64,000 nucleotides of DNA from Paracoccus indicus (GCF_003056335.1 NZ_PYWA01000010.1:1-64000), one strand, 5' to 3'. Shown: positions 15,985 through 27,303, counted from the first letter of the stretch. The notes: generated by a model not told the origin, from the letters alone. Numbers and translations: made by a program.

Positions 15985-17515
15985 CCAGCCGCCCCCCCTT
16001 GTCGAAGACCCAGAACAGCCCGAAGCTGAGCGCCATCAGCAGCACCGCCGCCCCCGCCGCATCCGCCATGCGATAGCTGTTCATCAGCTGATACAGTTTC
16101 AACGGCAATGTCGGCTGATCGCTGGCGAACAATGTGATCACGCCCAGATCGCCCATGGCAAGCGCCGCCGCAAGCCCCCCGGCAAAGCCCAGGGGACGCG
16201 CAAGACGCGGCAGGGTCAGGTAGCGCAGCCGCGCCCAACCCCGCAGGTCCAGCGAGGCCGCCAGCTGGCCGTAATCGTCCTGCAGGCTGCGCGCCGCCGG
16301 GATCAGCGCCCGCAGCCCGAAGGGCAGGGCCATGGCGGCGTTGATCGCCACCGTCACCGGCAGCGCCATCTGCTGAGGGCCGGCCATATCGCGCAGCAGG
16401 ATGAACAGCCCCGTTCCCAGAACCAGAGGCGAGGCGATCAGCGGCAGCATGCCCGCCGCCTCGATCCAACGGCCAGCCCCACGCGCGATGGTCAGGGCCA
16501 GCGTCAGGCACAGCATCACCGCCAGCAGGGCCGAGATCACCGCCATCACCACCGACCGCCCCGCCGCCCACCAGATATCGGCCTGCAGCATTGGCAGACG
16601 CGGCACGCCCACCGCCATTACCGCCGCCAGCGGCCACAGCAGGAACCCCGCCGCCAGTGCAATGACCGCCGCATCCGCCGCAACGCGCCAGCCGCGCGGA
16701 CCGGTCGGACCTTGGCCAGCGTCCATGCCCGCCCCGAAGCCCGCCGGAATGGCGATCCAACGCGCGGCCAGCATCGCGGCGATGCACAGACCGATCTGCA
16801 CCAGCCCAAGCGTCGCCGCCCGTCCCAGATCGAAATCGAAGCGGAAGGCCTGATAGATCGCCAGCTCGACCGTCGTGGCACGCGGGCCACCGCCAAGGGC
16901 CAAAGCGACGGTGAAGGATGTGAGGCACACCAGGAAGACCGCCAGCCAGACGCCCGGCAGGGCCGCGCGCAGCATCGGGCGCTCCAGATGACGGGCGATG
17001 TCGGCGGGCGCAAAGCCCAAGCTGCTGGCTAGGCGGAAGCGTTCGGACGGGATCGCCTGCCAGCCTTGTAGGATCAGCCGCACCGACAGTGGCAGGTTGA
17101 AGAAAACATGCGCCAAAATCACCCCCTGCCAGCCATAGATGCCGATCTCGGGCAGGCCCAGGGCACGCAGACCCTCATTCAACGCGCCATTGCGCCCGAA
17201 GACCGAGATCAGCCCCATGATCGCCACGATCACCGGCAGGATGAAGGGCGCCCCCAGCAGGGTCACCAGCAGCCCGCGTCCCCGGAACCGTCGCCGCGCC
17301 AGCGCCCGCGCCACGGGCACGGCCAGCGCCGCCGACAGCGTGGCCGACAGCGCCGCCTGCCAGATGGTGAAGCGCACCGCCCGCCAGTCCCATTCGCCCA
17401 GACCCGACAACCCGCCCGCCTGCCATGCGACGGCGGCCAGCGTGCCAAGGATCAGGGCGCCCAGTCCGGCGGCGACGATGCGTCCCGCGATCACCCCGCG
17501 AAGGCGCGCAGCCAT
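15977..17515 (-). CDS. thiP: Thiamine/TPP ABC transporter permease ThiP
   Basis: 512 residues with twelve predicted helices in two halves; each half carries a binding-protein-dependent transport (EAA-like) loop, for example LEWPMLRAALPG-like and LTLPRLARPLGFAGGL segments. The double-length single permease is typical of ThiP. The start at ATG 17515 overlaps thiB by 25 bases; a GTG at 17494 overlapping the thiB stop is an alternative. It forms the channel for thiamine or its phosphates. Confidence 0.92.
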   Translation of the reverse strand: MAARLRGVIAGRIVAAGLGALILGTLAAVAWQAGGLSGLGEWDWRAVRFTIWQAALSATLSAALAVPVARALARRRFRGRGLLVTLLGAPFILPVIVAIMGLISVFGRNGALNEGLRALGLPEIGIYGWQGVILAHVFFNLPLSVRLILQGWQAIPSERFRLASSLGFAPADIARHLERPMLRAALPGVWLAVFLVCLTSFTVALALGGGPRATTVELAIYQAFRFDFDLGRAATLGLVQIGLCIAAMLAARWIAIPAGFGAGMDAGQGPTGPRGWRVAADAAVIALAAGFLLWPLAAVMAVGVPRLPMLQADIWWAAGRSVVMAVISALLAVMLCLTLALTIARGAGRWIEAAGMLPLIASPLVLGTGLFILLRDMAGPQQMALPVTVAINAAMALPFGLRALIPAARSLQDDYGQLAASLDLRGWARLRYLTLPRLARPLGFAGGLAAALAMGDLGVITLFASDQPTLPLKLYQLMNSYRMADAAGAAVLLMALSFGLFWVFDKGGRLDA

Positions 17516-18471
17516 TCGTCCAGCGCCGGTTGGCGCAGGGCTTCGGCCTCGTCCTCGGAATAGAACAGCGTCTTGTCGGGGCGGGGCAGGTCGCGCATGA
17601 CCTGCGGCCAGTCGTCCTGCGGCAGCTTGGCGGGTAGGGACCAGTTGGCAAGCGGAATGGTCTTCTGGAACTCAGGCGTCAGGATCCAGTCCATGAACTG
17701 CTGCGCCAGTTCGGGCTGATCGGTCGAGGCCACCTGCGCTGCCAGTTCGGCCATGAAGTAATGACCTTCAGGGAAGATCGCGGCCTTCTTGGTCAGGTCA
17801 TCCTCGGCCGCGATGTGATAGGCGGGCGAGGTGGTGTAGGAGAGGACCATGTCCGCCTCTCCGTCCGTGAACATGCCATAAGATTCCGACCAGCCGCGCG
17901 TCACGGTCAGCACCTTGGGGGCCAGCTTGGCCCAGGCATCCGGCGCATCGTCGCCATAGACCTGCTTGACCCAGAGCAGCAGCGCCAGACCGGAAATGGA
18001 CGACCGCGGGTCCTGAATGACGATCTTCAGGTCGTCGGGCGCGTCCAGCAATTCCTGAAAGCTGGCGGGCGGGTTTTCCAGCCGCGTGTTGTCATAGACG
18101 AAGGCGGTTTCGCCCCAGTTGTAGGGCAGGAAGATGTCATCGGTCCATTCCACCGGCAGCGACATGTCCGAGGTGTCCTGCCCATGGGGCGCGAACAGAC
18201 CGGATGCGCGGGCGCGGGCGGTGACATCGGTGTTCAACCCGAAGACGATGTCGGCATCCGTCCCCTCACCCTCCATCAGCAGGCGGGGCAGGATATCGCC
18301 GGTGACGAAATCCAGCGTGCAGTCGCAGAAGGCCTCGAACTCGGACTTGATCTTGGGGCCGGGGCCCCATTCGCTGGCGATGTAATCGCTGGCATAGACG
18401 GTCAGCACCCGGTCCTGTGCCAGTGCGGGGGTCGCGGCCAGCAGGGCGGTGGCGATCAGCAGGGGTTTCAC
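17491..18471 (-). CDS. thiB: Thiamine-binding periplasmic protein ThiB
   Basis: 326 residues. The start is GTG 18471 with GGAGG close upstream. The signal peptide ends near residue 18 (PALAQD), then VLTVYASDYIASEWGPG, the ThiB-type N terminus, follows. Later blocks LPYNWGETAFVYD and the SLPVEWTD region also fit the thiamine binding protein. It is the first gene of the operon, directly behind the TPP riboswitch. Confidence 0.93.
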   Translation of the reverse strand: MKPLLIATALLAATPALAQDRVLTVYASDYIASEWGPGPKIKSEFEAFCDCTLDFVTGDILPRLLMEGEGTDADIVFGLNTDVTARARASGLFAPHGQDTSDMSLPVEWTDDIFLPYNWGETAFVYDNTRLENPPASFQELLDAPDDLKIVIQDPRSSISGLALLLWVKQVYGDDAPDAWAKLAPKVLTVTRGWSESYGMFTDGEADMVLSYTTSPAYHIAAEDDLTKKAAIFPEGHYFMAELAAQVASTDQPELAQQFMDWILTPEFQKTIPLANWSLPAKLPQDDWPQVMRDLPRPDKTLFYSEDEAEALRQPALDEWLRAFAG

Positions 18472-18514
18472 GGTGGCCTCCTCTCAAACGGGTTTCGAAA
18501 GAAAGGACAGCCGT

Positions 18515-18600
18515 CACCTTCCCTCCGCCGGGTATCAACCGGATCAGGTTCAACGGGTCCGCAACTGCGTCTCAGCCCATGCAGGGCACCCCGAGGTAGG
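18515..18600 (-). promoter_or_regulatory. TPP riboswitch (THI element)
   Basis: Read on the minus strand, the leader shows the THI-box blocks in order: GGGGTGCCC, GGGCTGAGA, then GAACCTGATCCGGTTGATACC and GGCGGAGGGAAGG, closing a short P1 stem (ACCT/AGGT). It ends about 45 bases before the thiB start, so TPP binding probably controls ribosome access or early termination of the thiamine transporter mRNA. It reads away from mutS. Confidence 0.95.
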
Positions 18601-18673
18601 CTTGAATGTAATGGTTTCACCGCAGCGCGCAAGCGGCTAGATACGGGGGCCAGAAGGAAGCCCAAGGACCGTC

Positions 18674-21304
18674 ATGACCGACCAGCCCACCCCGATGATG
18701 GCGCAGTATCTTGCGATCCGCGAGGCGAACCCCGGTGCGCTGCTGTTCTATCGCATGGGCGATTTCTATGAAATGTTCTTCGACGACGCAGTCCAGGCCG
18801 CAGCCGCCTTGGACATTGCGCTGACAAAACGCGGGACGCATCAGGGCGAACCGATCCCGATGTGCGGCGTGCCGGTCCATGCCGCCGAAAGCTATCTTCT
18901 GACGCTGATCCGCAAAGGGTTCCGCGTGGCCATCGCCGAACAGATGGAGGACCCCGCCGAGGCCAAGAAGCGCGGGTCGAAATCGGTCGTCGCCCGCGAT
19001 GTCGTCCGCCTTGTCACCCCCGGCACCCTGACCGAGGAATCGCTGCTGGAGGCGCGCCGCCACAACTTCCTTGCCGCCTATGCGCAGGTCCGCGACGAAG
19101 GGGCGCTGGCTTGGGTCGATATCTCGACCGGGGCGTTTCAGGTGATGGAATGCCCGCCTGCGCGGCTGGCCCCCGAACTGGCCCGCCTGACCCCGCGCGA
19201 GGTCTTGGCCGTGGGGTATGAATTCGAGGAGTTGGTCCAAGATGCGGGCGCCGCCCTGACCGACCTGCATCCCGGCGCCTTCGACAGCGCGGCCGGTGCG
19301 CGGCGGCTCTGTGCGCTTTACGGCGTCGAGACGCTGGACGGTTTCGGCAGTTTCACCCGGGCCGAGCAGGGCGCGATGGGCGCCATCGTCGATTACCTGG
19401 ACATGACGCAGAAGGGCAAGCTGCCGCTTCTGCGCCACCCGGTCCGCGAACAGGCGGGCGGCGCGATGCAGATCGACGCGGCCACCCGCCGCAATCTGGA
19501 ACTGACCCAAGCCCTGTCAGGCGGTCGCGAAGGGTCCCTGCTGGCGGCCATCGACCGCACCGTGACGGCCCCCGGCGCGCGTCTGCTGGAACGCCGCATC
19601 AGTGCCCCAAGCCGCGATCTGTCGCTGATCCATGCGCGTCAGGATAGCGTAGCCATGCTGGTCGACGACCCGCGACTGCTGGCCGATCTGCGCGGCGCGC
19701 TGGCCCGCGTGCCCGACATGGACCGCGCCCTGTCGCGGCTGGCGCTGGAACGCGGCGGTCCGCGCGATCTGGCGGCGATCCGGGCGGGGCTGACCCAAGG
19801 GGCCGCGATTGCCGAGCGTCTGCCGGATGACGCCGCGCAGGTGCTGCGCGACGCAGTGGCCGATCTGACCGGCCATGACGACTTGATCGACCTGCTGGAT
19901 GATGCGCTGGTGGCCGAACCGCCCCTGCTGGCCCGCGACGGCGGTTTCGTGGCCGAGGGGCATGACGAGGATCTGGACCAGACCCGCCGCTTGCGCGACG
20001 AAGGGCGTGGCGTCATCGCGGGCATGCAGGCCGACTATGCCGCGATGGCCGGTGTCGGCAGTCTGAAGATCAAGCACAACAACGTCCTGGGCTATTTCAT
20101 CGAGACGACCGCCACCCATGCCGAACGCATGATGGCCGCGCCGCTGAACCAGACCTTCATCCACCGCCAGACGACCGCCAACCAGATCCGCTTCACCACG
20201 GTCGAGCTGTCCGAGCTGGAAACCCGCATCCTGAATGCCCGCGATCGTGCCTTGGAGATCGAGCGCGGCATCTTCGACCGCTTGCGCACCGCCGTTCTGG
20301 ACCGCGCCGGTCCCATCGGGCAAGCGGCGCGGGCACTGGCCGAGATCGACCTGGCGGGTGCCTTTGCCGACATCGCATCCGGCGAGGGTTGGGTGCGCCC
20401 GCGCGTCGACGACAGCCGCGCCTTTTCCATCACCGGCGGGCGGCATCCCGTCGTGGAACGCGCGTTGAAGCGCAAGGCCGAAAGTTTTGTCGCCAATGAT
20501 TGCGATCTGACCCAGGGCGCGACCCCGGCCATCTGGCTGCTGACCGGTCCCAACATGGCGGGCAAATCGACCTTCCTGCGCCAGAACGCCCTGATTGCCG
20601 TTCTGGCGCAGGCGGGCGGTTTCGTCCCCGCCAGCCACGCCCATATCGGCATCGTCAGCCAACTGTTCAGCCGCGTCGGCGCTGCCGATGACCTAGCGCG
20701 GGGCCGGTCGACCTTCATGGTCGAAATGGTCGAAACCGCCGCCATCCTGAATCAGGCCGACGACCATGCGCTGGTGATCCTGGACGAGATCGGGCGCGGC
20801 ACGGCCACCTGGGACGGGTTGTCCATCGCCTGGGCCGTGATGGAGCATCTGCATGCCGCCAACCGCTGCCGTGCGCTGTTTGCGACCCATTACCACGAGA
20901 TGACCGCCCTGACCGCGCGACTGGAGGGCGTTGAAAACGCCACCGTCGCCGTGCGCGAATGGGAAGGCGACGTGATCTTCCTGCATGAGGTGCGCAAAGG
21001 TGCCGCCGACCGCAGCTATGGCGTGCAGGTGGCGCGGCTGGCCGGTCTGCCCGCATCCGTGGTGGACCGGGCACGCGAGGTTCTTGACGCGCTGGAATCG
21101 GGCGAACGCGAAGGTGCCGCCCGCCCCGCCGCGCTGATCGACGACCTGCCGCTGTTCCGTGCAGCCCCGCCCGCCCCTGCGCCCGCAAAATCATCCCCGC
21201 TGGACGCGGCGCTGAAAGCGGTGCATCCCGACAGCCTGACCCCGCGCGAGGCGCTGGATCTGGTCTATCAACTGAAAGCCCTGACCGAGGACGCCGAACC
21301 ATGA
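18674..21304 (+). CDS. mutS: DNA mismatch repair protein MutS
   Basis: 876 residues, full length. The mismatch-recognition motif F31-Y-E33 sits in the block [13 protein letters not shown]. The connector, lever and clamp regions follow, then the ATPase core with Walker [14 protein letters not shown] (about 622-634), [15 protein letters not shown] and the FATHYHEM switch. It binds mispairs and loops and recruits MutL. The stop overlaps aroC (ATGA). Confidence 0.98.
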   Translation: MTDQPTPMMAQYLAIREANPGALLFYRMGDFYEMFFDDAVQAAAALDIALTKRGTHQGEPIPMCGVPVHAAESYLLTLIRKGFRVAIAEQMEDPAEAKKRGSKSVVARDVVRLVTPGTLTEESLLEARRHNFLAAYAQVRDEGALAWVDISTGAFQVMECPPARLAPELARLTPREVLAVGYEFEELVQDAGAALTDLHPGAFDSAAGARRLCALYGVETLDGFGSFTRAEQGAMGAIVDYLDMTQKGKLPLLRHPVREQAGGAMQIDAATRRNLELTQALSGGREGSLLAAIDRTVTAPGARLLERRISAPSRDLSLIHARQDSVAMLVDDPRLLADLRGALARVPDMDRALSRLALERGGPRDLAAIRAGLTQGAAIAERLPDDAAQVLRDAVADLTGHDDLIDLLDDALVAEPPLLARDGGFVAEGHDEDLDQTRRLRDEGRGVIAGMQADYAAMAGVGSLKIKHNNVLGYFIETTATHAERMMAAPLNQTFIHRQTTANQIRFTTVELSELETRILNARDRALEIERGIFDRLRTAVLDRAGPIGQAARALAEIDLAGAFADIASGEGWVRPRVDDSRAFSITGGRHPVVERALKRKAESFVANDCDLTQGATPAIWLLTGPNMAGKSTFLRQNALIAVLAQAGGFVPASHAHIGIVSQLFSRVGAADDLARGRSTFMVEMVETAAILNQADDHALVILDEIGRGTATWDGLSIAWAVMEHLHAANRCRALFATHYHEMTALTARLEGVENATVAVREWEGDVIFLHEVRKGAADRSYGVQVARLAGLPASVVDRAREVLDALESGEREGAARPAALIDDLPLFRAAPPAPAPAKSSPLDAALKAVHPDSLTPREALDLVYQLKALTEDAEP

Positions 21305-22407
21305 GCTACAACACCTTCGGCCGCGAATTCCGCTTCACCACCTGGGGCGAAAGCCACGGCCCCGCCCTGGGCGCGACCGTCGACGGCGTCCCCCCCGGCG
21401 TTCCCCTGTCCGAGGAATACATCCAGCGCTTCATGGACCGCCGCCGCCCCGGCACCAGCAAGCACACGACCCAACGGCGCGAGGCCGATCAGGTCCGCAT
21501 CCTCTCGGGCGTCTTCGAAGGGGTGACGACCGGAACCTCGATCCAGCTGATGATCGAGAATACCGACCAGCGGTCGAAGGATTACGGCGACATCGCCACC
21601 AGCTTCCGCCCCGGCCATGCCGATATCAGCTATCACCTGAAATACGGCGTGCGCGATTATCGCGGCGGCGGTCGGTCCTCGGCGCGGGAAACGGCGGCGC
21701 GGGTGGCCGCGGGGGCGGTGGCCCATGCGGTGCTGGCCAAGCTGGCCCCCGACATGCAGATCATCGGCTACATGGTGCAGATGGGCACGCTGCGTCTGGA
21801 CCGCGACCGCTTCGATGCGGAAGCCATCGACACCAACCCCTTCTTCCTGCCCGATGCGGGCGCGGTCGAGGCTTGGTCCGACTATCTGGACGGCATCCGC
21901 AAGGATCAGAACAGCGTCGGCGCCGCGATCGAGGTGCTGGTGCGCCACTGCCCGCCGGGCCTCGGCGCGCCGGTCTATGCCAAGCTGGACACCGATCTGG
22001 CCGCTGCGATGATGTCGATCAACGCCGTCAAGGGCGTCGAGATCGGCGAGGGCATGGCCGCAGCAAGCCTGACCGGCGTCGACAATGCCGACGAGATCCG
22101 CATGGGCGAAGACGGCCCCGAGTTCCTGTCGAACCACGCAGGCGGGATCCTCGGCGGGATTTCGACGGGGCAGGACATCGTGGTGCGGTTTTCCATCAAG
22201 CCGACCAGCTCGATCACGACGCCGCGCCGCTCGATCAATTCGCGGGGCGAGGAAATCGAGGTCATCACCAAGGGCCGCCACGACCCCTGCGTCGGCATCC
22301 GCGCCGTCCCGGTGGCCGAGGCGATGGCCGCCTGCGTGCTGCTGGATCATCTGCTGATGGACCGCGCGCAGACCGGCGGCCTGCGCGGGCGCATCGGTCA
22401 GGACTGA
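21301..22407 (+). CDS. aroC: Chorismate synthase
   Basis: 368 residues. The N-terminal [22 protein letters not shown] signature (in pieces), RRRPG-x-[22 protein letters not shown] and [11 protein letters not shown] blocks are all present, as is the C-terminal SIKPTSSI and [19 protein letters not shown]. The enzyme needs reduced FMN and converts EPSP to chorismate, the last shared step to aromatic amino acids. The start overlaps the mutS stop, and its end overlaps the convergent ribokinase gene by 10 bases. Confidence 0.98.
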   Translation: MSYNTFGREFRFTTWGESHGPALGATVDGVPPGVPLSEEYIQRFMDRRRPGTSKHTTQRREADQVRILSGVFEGVTTGTSIQLMIENTDQRSKDYGDIATSFRPGHADISYHLKYGVRDYRGGGRSSARETAARVAAGAVAHAVLAKLAPDMQIIGYMVQMGTLRLDRDRFDAEAIDTNPFFLPDAGAVEAWSDYLDGIRKDQNSVGAAIEVLVRHCPPGLGAPVYAKLDTDLAAAMMSINAVKGVEIGEGMAAASLTGVDNADEIRMGEDGPEFLSNHAGGILGGISTGQDIVVRFSIKPTSSITTPRRSINSRGEEIEVITKGRHDPCVGIRAVPVAEAMAACVLLDHLLMDRAQTGGLRGRIGQD

Positions 22408-23273
22408 TCGGCCAGAAAGGCGTCGACCTCGGCGGCCGAGGGGATGGCATCGCCCGCCCCCGGTCGCGTCACCTGCAGCGCCGCCGCAGCCGATGCGCGG
22501 CGCAGCGCATCGGGGATTGGCAGCCCCGCGTCCAGACCAGCCGCGAAATAGCCCGCGAAGGTGTCGCCCGCGCCGGTCGTATCCACCGGCGTCACCTTGA
22601 AGGACGCCTGTTCATGCGTCTGGCCGCTGGTCAGATCGCGATACTCGGCCCCCTTCGATCCGCGCGTGATCAGCAGACCCTGAACCGGCAGATCGCCGGG
22701 CATGGCGGCGAAGAGCTGCGCGGCCTCGCCCTCGTTCATGGCCAGAATGCTGACATGGGGCAGGATCTGGCGCACGGCCTCCAGATCGAAGGGCGCGGCG
22801 GAATAGATAACCCGTGCGCCTGTGGCATTGGCGACCTCGGCGGCGGCGACCTGGCCGTTGGTTTCATTCTGGATCAGCAGCGTGTCGGATGCCCCGATCC
22901 CCGCCAGCGCTTGCGCCAGACGGTCGTCGCCAATAGCGCGGTTGGCACCGGGGTGGATGACGATCGCATTTTCAGCATGGGCATCGACCATGATGATGGC
23001 GTGGCCTGTGACCTGATCGACCATCCGCGCGACGTGATCGGTGCCGACGCCTTTTTCGGCCAGCCGCTCGATCACCCAGTCATCGCCCGACCCCATCGCG
23101 CCCAGATGATGCGTCACCGCCCCGGCCTGCGCTGCGGCGACCGATTGGTTCGCCCCCTTGCCGCCAAGCCCTGAATCGTGACCGCGAGAGGTCAGCGTCT
23201 CGCCGGGTTGGGGCAGGCTGTCCAGCCGATAGACCCGGTCGATGTTGATGGACCCCAGATTCCAGATCGCCAT
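22398..23273 (-). CDS. rbsK: Ribokinase (PfkB family)
   Basis: 291 residues. The N-terminal [20 protein letters not shown] and [15 protein letters not shown] blocks, the GSGDDW segment and the PfkB signature [17 protein letters not shown] with the catalytic Asp identify a ribokinase-type sugar kinase. It should phosphorylate ribose or a similar sugar. It stands alone without a ribose transporter nearby, so the substrate is less certain than the family. Confidence 0.82.
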   Translation of the reverse strand: MAIWNLGSINIDRVYRLDSLPQPGETLTSRGHDSGLGGKGANQSVAAAQAGAVTHHLGAMGSGDDWVIERLAEKGVGTDHVARMVDQVTGHAIIMVDAHAENAIVIHPGANRAIGDDRLAQALAGIGASDTLLIQNETNGQVAAAEVANATGARVIYSAAPFDLEAVRQILPHVSILAMNEGEAAQLFAAMPGDLPVQGLLITRGSKGAEYRDLTSGQTHEQASFKVTPVDTTGAGDTFAGYFAAGLDAGLPIPDALRRASAAAALQVTRPGAGDAIPSAAEVDAFLADQS

Positions 23274-23334
23274 GGCCGTCTCCTCCGTTCGACGGGCGAC
23301 ATCTGACCGAGGCTGCGGCCCCTTGTCCAGAGAC

Positions 23335-23364
23335 GAAAAAACGCGCCCGTTTCGGGGCGCGTTC
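23335..23364 (-). terminator. Intrinsic terminator of the bc1 operon
   Basis: On the minus strand AACGCGCCC pairs with GGGCGCGTT around a CGAAA-type loop and is followed by a run of six T (the A run at 23335-23341). It lies 27 bases after the cytochrome c1 stop, a textbook intrinsic terminator. Confidence 0.9.
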
Positions 23365-23390
23365 CTTCAGGTCGTGATGATCGCGGGCGA

Positions 23391-24437
23391 TCAGTGCTTC
23401 AGCTTGCCCTTGTGGGGTGCCCAGAGGCGCTTGTTCACCAGGTACAGCAGTGCGCTGAGGACGATCAGGAACAGCACGGCGACCAGGCCCACGGACTTGC
23501 GATCCATCATCTTGGGCTCGGCGGTCCACATCAGGAAGGCCGAAACGTCGGTCGCCATCTGATCGACGGTGGCCGGGGTGCCGTCGGCATAGGTCACGCG
23601 GTCTTCCGACAGCGGTGGCGGCATGCCGATCCAGCCGCCGGGGAAGGCGCTGTTGCCGTAAAGCACCGATCCGGCCTGTTCCTGTTCCTCGCCGGTATAG
23701 CTGGTCAGAACGGCGTGGATGTATTCCGGTCCGCCGATGCCCTTGACCAGCTGGTTGATGCCCAGGCCGATAGGCCCGTGGAAACCGGCCCGTGCCTTGG
23801 CCATCAGCGACAGGTCGGGACCCATGCCCATGCCCGAGACGGTCGGGAAGTGGTCGGTGGCGACGCGGTCACGTTCCTCGCCGGTGGCTTCGTCCACGAT
23901 GGGCAGAAGCGTCGCGGCATAGGCGCGGACCTGATCCTCGGGCAGGCCGGGGCCGCTTTCGTCCGACAGGGTGCGGATCGGGACGAACTTCATGCCGTGG
24001 CAGGCCGAGCAGACCTCGGTATAGACCTGAAGGCCGCGCTGCAGCTGGAACTGGTCGTAGCTGCCGAAGGGGCCTTCGAAGCTGAAGTCGATGTCCTCGA
24101 TATGGGCGGCACCGTGGTCGCCGCCGTGATCGTCCTCGCCCTCGGCGTGACCGGCATCTGCATGCTCGGTCTCGCCGTGATCGGCTTCGGCGTCGCCGTG
24201 GTCCGCCTCGGCCTGGGCCTCGGGCTCGGCTGCGGCGGGTTCTTCCGCGGCAGTTTCCTCGGCGCCGGTCTCGGCCGGGGTGGCCACGAAGGTCGTGCCC
24301 TCGGCGGGCGCGTCCTGCGTGCTGTCTGCGGGCTGCATCGGCACGGTGGTCGTGGCGGCCTCCTGCGCCAGCGCGAAGCCGGTCGCAGAGATCGTCAGGG
24401 CCAGCGCGGCCGTGAGCGTCTTGGTTCTCAGGGTCAT
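23391..24437 (-). CDS. petC: Cytochrome c1 of the bc1 complex
   Basis: 348 residues from ATG 24437 (GGAGAG upstream). The signal peptide ends near residue 25. The haem motif CSACH is at 143-147 and the Met ligand lies in the GMGMGPDLS block; one C-terminal helix (about 315-338) precedes a basic tail. Between signal and haem domain lies a long Ala/Glu/Asp-rich insertion (about 28-115), as in Paracoccus cytochrome c1. Its end is also rich in histidine: seven His between 80 and 112 in a DHG/EHAD-like pattern. The subunit passes electrons from the Rieske protein to soluble or membrane cytochrome c. Confidence 0.96.
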   Translation of the reverse strand: MTLRTKTLTAALALTISATGFALAQEAATTTVPMQPADSTQDAPAEGTTFVATPAETGAEETAAEEPAAAEPEAQAEADHGDAEADHGETEHADAGHAEGEDDHGGDHGAAHIEDIDFSFEGPFGSYDQFQLQRGLQVYTEVCSACHGMKFVPIRTLSDESGPGLPEDQVRAYAATLLPIVDEATGEERDRVATDHFPTVSGMGMGPDLSLMAKARAGFHGPIGLGINQLVKGIGGPEYIHAVLTSYTGEEQEQAGSVLYGNSAFPGGWIGMPPPLSEDRVTYADGTPATVDQMATDVSAFLMWTAEPKMMDRKSVGLVAVLFLIVLSALLYLVNKRLWAPHKGKLKH

Positions 24438-24450
24438 TGCTTGGCTCTCC

Positions 24451-25773
24451 TTACTCGGCCGGTGTCGCCTTGGCGCTGTAATGCGCATTGAAGTCTTCCT
24501 CGATCGTGGCCGGCATGGGCTCGGGCTTCTCGATGACGCCCAGAAGCGGCAGGATGACCAGGAAGTAGGCGAACCAATAGGTCGAGGCCAGCAGCGCGAT
24601 GTAGGGGTAGGGACCCGTCGTCGGCATGGCGCCGACCCACATCAGCACGACGAAATCGACGGCCAGCAGCCAGAACCACCACTTGAACTGCGGGCGGTAG
24701 CGGCCCGAGCGCACGCGAGAGGTGTCCAGCCAGGGCACCAGCGCCATGACGATGATCGCACCGAACATCGCCAGTACGCCGAAGAACTTGGCGTCGACGA
24801 TGCCGAAGGACAGGAACTGCACCAGCTGCACGGCCCAGACATCGCCGTCGAAGGCGCGCAGGATGGCGTAGAAGGGCAGGAAGTACCATTCGGGAACGAT
24901 ATGGGCGGGCGTCGCCAGCGCGTTCGCCTCGATATAGTTGTCGGGGTGACCCAGATAGTTCGGCATGAAGCCCACGATCGCGAAGAAGACGACCATGATG
25001 ACGGCCAGCGCCAGCAGGTCCTTGATCACGAAATAGGGCCAGAAGGGCAGGGTGTCCTTCTGCGCTTCCTCTTTCGAACCGCGGCGGACCTCGATGCCCG
25101 TCGGGTTGTTGTTGCCGGTCGAGTGGAAGGCCCAGATGTGGACGATCACCAGGCCCGCGATGACAAAGGGCAGCAGGTAGTGCAGCGAGAAGAAGCGGTT
25201 CAGCGTCGCGTTGCCGACGGCGGGGCCGCCCAGCAGCCAGGTCTGCAGCGATTCACCGATGCCCGGAATGGCACCGAAGAGACCGGTGATCACGGTCGCG
25301 CCCCAGAAGGACATCTGACCCCAAGGCAGCACGTAGCCCATGAAGGCCGTGGCCATCATCAGCAGATAGATCAGCATGCCGACGATCCAGGTCACCTCGC
25401 GCGGGGCCTTGTAGCTGCCGTAATAGAGGCTGCGGAAGATGTGCAGGTAGACCGCGACGAAGAACAGCGAGGCGCCGTTCGCGTGCAGGTAGCGCAGCAT
25501 ATAGCCGCCGTTCACGTTGCGCATGATGTGTTCGACGCTGGCGAAGGCCATGTCGACATGGGGCGTGTAGTGCATGACCAGCACGATGCCGGTGATGATC
25601 TGCAGCGCCAGGCAGAAGGTCAGGACGATGCCCCAGATCCACATCCAGTTGAGGTTCTTGGGCGTCGGGATGACAAGCGTGTCGTAAAGCAGTCCGGCCA
25701 CCGGCAGACGGCGGTGCAGCCAGCGTTCGAAGCCCGACTTGGGCTGATAATGGTCGTGCGGTATTCCGGCCAT
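24451..25773 (-). CDS. petB: Cytochrome b of the bc1 complex
   Basis: 440 residues with eight core helices and the bacterial C-terminal extension. The quinol-site motif PEWY lies in the block [16 protein letters not shown]. Haem-ligand histidines occur in the second helix ([13 protein letters not shown] and [15 protein letters not shown]) and the fourth (FSLHYLLPF and [10 protein letters not shown]). It carries both quinone sites of the complex. The cytochrome c1 gene follows after 13 bases and the Rieske gene precedes it by 11. Confidence 0.97.
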   Translation of the reverse strand: MAGIPHDHYQPKSGFERWLHRRLPVAGLLYDTLVIPTPKNLNWMWIWGIVLTFCLALQIITGIVLVMHYTPHVDMAFASVEHIMRNVNGGYMLRYLHANGASLFFVAVYLHIFRSLYYGSYKAPREVTWIVGMLIYLLMMATAFMGYVLPWGQMSFWGATVITGLFGAIPGIGESLQTWLLGGPAVGNATLNRFFSLHYLLPFVIAGLVIVHIWAFHSTGNNNPTGIEVRRGSKEEAQKDTLPFWPYFVIKDLLALAVIMVVFFAIVGFMPNYLGHPDNYIEANALATPAHIVPEWYFLPFYAILRAFDGDVWAVQLVQFLSFGIVDAKFFGVLAMFGAIIVMALVPWLDTSRVRSGRYRPQFKWWFWLLAVDFVVLMWVGAMPTTGPYPYIALLASTYWFAYFLVILPLLGVIEKPEPMPATIEEDFNAHYSAKATPAE

Positions 25774-25784
25774 GAGAACCCTCC

Positions 25785-26348
25785 TCAGCCCAACTGGATG
25801 GTGGTGTCGTTGATGAACGACGCCACGGGAATGTGCATGTTCTGCGGTGCGGGGCCACGGCGGATACGGCCTGCCGTGTCATAGTGGCTGCCGTGGCAGG
25901 GGCAGAACCAACCCCCGAAGTCGCCGGCGCCGTCGCCGATCGGCACGCAGCCCAGGTGGGTGCAGACGCCGATCTGGACCAGCCATTCGCCGGCCTCGTC
26001 CAGGGTGCGGTTTTCATCGGTGGCGGGCGATCCCGCCGGCAGGTTCGGGTTCTCGGCGTCCTGATCGACCAGTTCGTTCAGCTCGACCGCGCGTCCGGCC
26101 TCGATCTCCTCGGCGGTGCGGCGGCGGATGAAGACCGGCTTGCCCAGGAACAGGACGGTGATCTGGGATCCTTCGGTCACGCCGCTGACATCGACCGGAA
26201 TCGAGGCAAGGGCCTGAACGTCAGCCGAGGGGTTCATCTGGTTCACAAGCGTCCAGGCGGCGGCACCGGCGGCCACCGTGCCTGCGCCCGCCGCGGCATA
26301 ATAGAGGAAATCCCTCCGGGTGCCTACGTGGTCATCTGCGTGGGACAC
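25785..26348 (-). CDS. petA: Rieske iron-sulfur subunit of the bc1 complex
   Basis: 187 residues. A twin-arginine type start ([14 protein letters not shown]) leads into a single uncleaved membrane anchor. The [2Fe-2S] ligands are in CTHLGC and CPCHGSHYD, and the proline loop GPAP follows. It is the first gene of petABC; the operon promoter must lie in the 172-base gap before radC, where I saw no unambiguous element. Confidence 0.97.
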   Translation of the reverse strand: MSHADDHVGTRRDFLYYAAAGAGTVAAGAAAWTLVNQMNPSADVQALASIPVDVSGVTEGSQITVLFLGKPVFIRRRTAEEIEAGRAVELNELVDQDAENPNLPAGSPATDENRTLDEAGEWLVQIGVCTHLGCVPIGDGAGDFGGWFCPCHGSHYDTAGRIRRGPAPQNMHIPVASFINDTTIQLG

Positions 26349-26520
26349 GGGTCATACTCCAATTCGGGCCGAAATTCAGGCCGATACGACATTCCGGGCC
26401 ACGTCCGGGACGCAGCCTTCGCGTGGCGGTTCTATCGTTCAAATTCCTGTCAGTCCAGACTGTAACCCGGACGGAACCTGCGCATTTCGACGCATCTGTC
26501 GCAAATCCACCACGTTCCCG

Positions 26521-27303
26521 TCACAGCAGGCCTTCGGCGCGGAAACTCAGTTCGCGCGATTTTCCGATGATCAGGTGATCGTGGATGGTGATCGACATGC
26601 TTTCGGCGGCCTGCGCGATGCGGGCCGTCATGGTGATGTCCGCATCCGAAGGCGTGGGGTCGCCCGAGGGGTGGTTGTGGACCAGGATCAGGGCCGAGGC
26701 GTTCAGCTCCAGCGCCCGTCGGATGATCTCGCGTGGATAGACGGGAACGTGGTCGACGGTGCCGCGGGCCTGTTCCTCATCGGCGATCAGGACGTTCTTG
26801 CGGTCCATGAAGAGGACACGGAACTGCTCGATCTCTCGATGGGCCATGGCGGTGTGGCAATAGTCCAGCAGTTCTTGCCAGCCCGACAGGACGGGGCGGT
26901 GCATGACGCGGGCGCGTGCCAGGCGCTGTGCGGCGGCCTCGACGATCTTCAGCTCGGTCACCACCGCGGGGCCCACGCCGTCGATGGCCTGCAGCCGGGC
27001 GGGGGTTGCGGTCAGAACGCGATTGAAGTCGCCGAACGCCTCGATCAGGCGGCGCGCCAGCGGTTTCACGTCCTGCCGGGGAATGGCACGGAACAGGACC
27101 AGTTCCAGCATTTCATAGTCGGGCATGGCGGCGGCACCGCCCTGCATGAAGCGGTCGCGCAGACGCGCACGGTGATCGGCAAGATACGAGGGGGCAGTCT
27201 TGCCGCGCACGGGGACCACCGGCACCACGTCGTCGGGCGCGGGGTCGAAAAGCGATTGGGGCATTTCGCCAAAGGAACGATTCGGGTCCATGCCCGCAAG
27301 CAT
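26521..27303 (-). CDS. radC: RadC family JAB-domain protein
   Basis: 260 residues. An N-terminal helix-hairpin-helix region (LEAIDG-like LQAIDGVGPAVVTELK) precedes the JAB/MPN metal-site signature VYPREIIRRALEL-x-HNHPSGDPTPSDADI with the H-x-H-P-S-G-D core. The protein is named for DNA repair, but a direct role is doubtful in other species and JAB proteins are often peptidases. The start is uncertain: ATG 27303 and ATG 27291 both lie inside a perfect inverted repeat. Confidence 0.9.
   Translation of the reverse strand: MLAGMDPNRSFGEMPQSLFDPAPDDVVPVVPVRGKTAPSYLADHRARLRDRFMQGGAAAMPDYEMLELVLFRAIPRQDVKPLARRLIEAFGDFNRVLTATPARLQAIDGVGPAVVTELKIVEAAAQRLARARVMHRPVLSGWQELLDYCHTAMAHREIEQFRVLFMDRKNVLIADEEQARGTVDHVPVYPREIIRRALELNASALILVHNHPSGDPTPSDADITMTARIAQAAESMSITIHDHLIIGKSRELSFRAEGLL

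Noticed and set aside
24280..25884. 534-codon plus-strand open frame over cytochrome b
   Set aside because: Antisense to petB and the start of petC, and it shows no family features.
26349..26520. A promoter for petABC in the gap before radC
   Set aside because: Several TTG-type hexamers can be found, but none has a convincing partner at the right distance.
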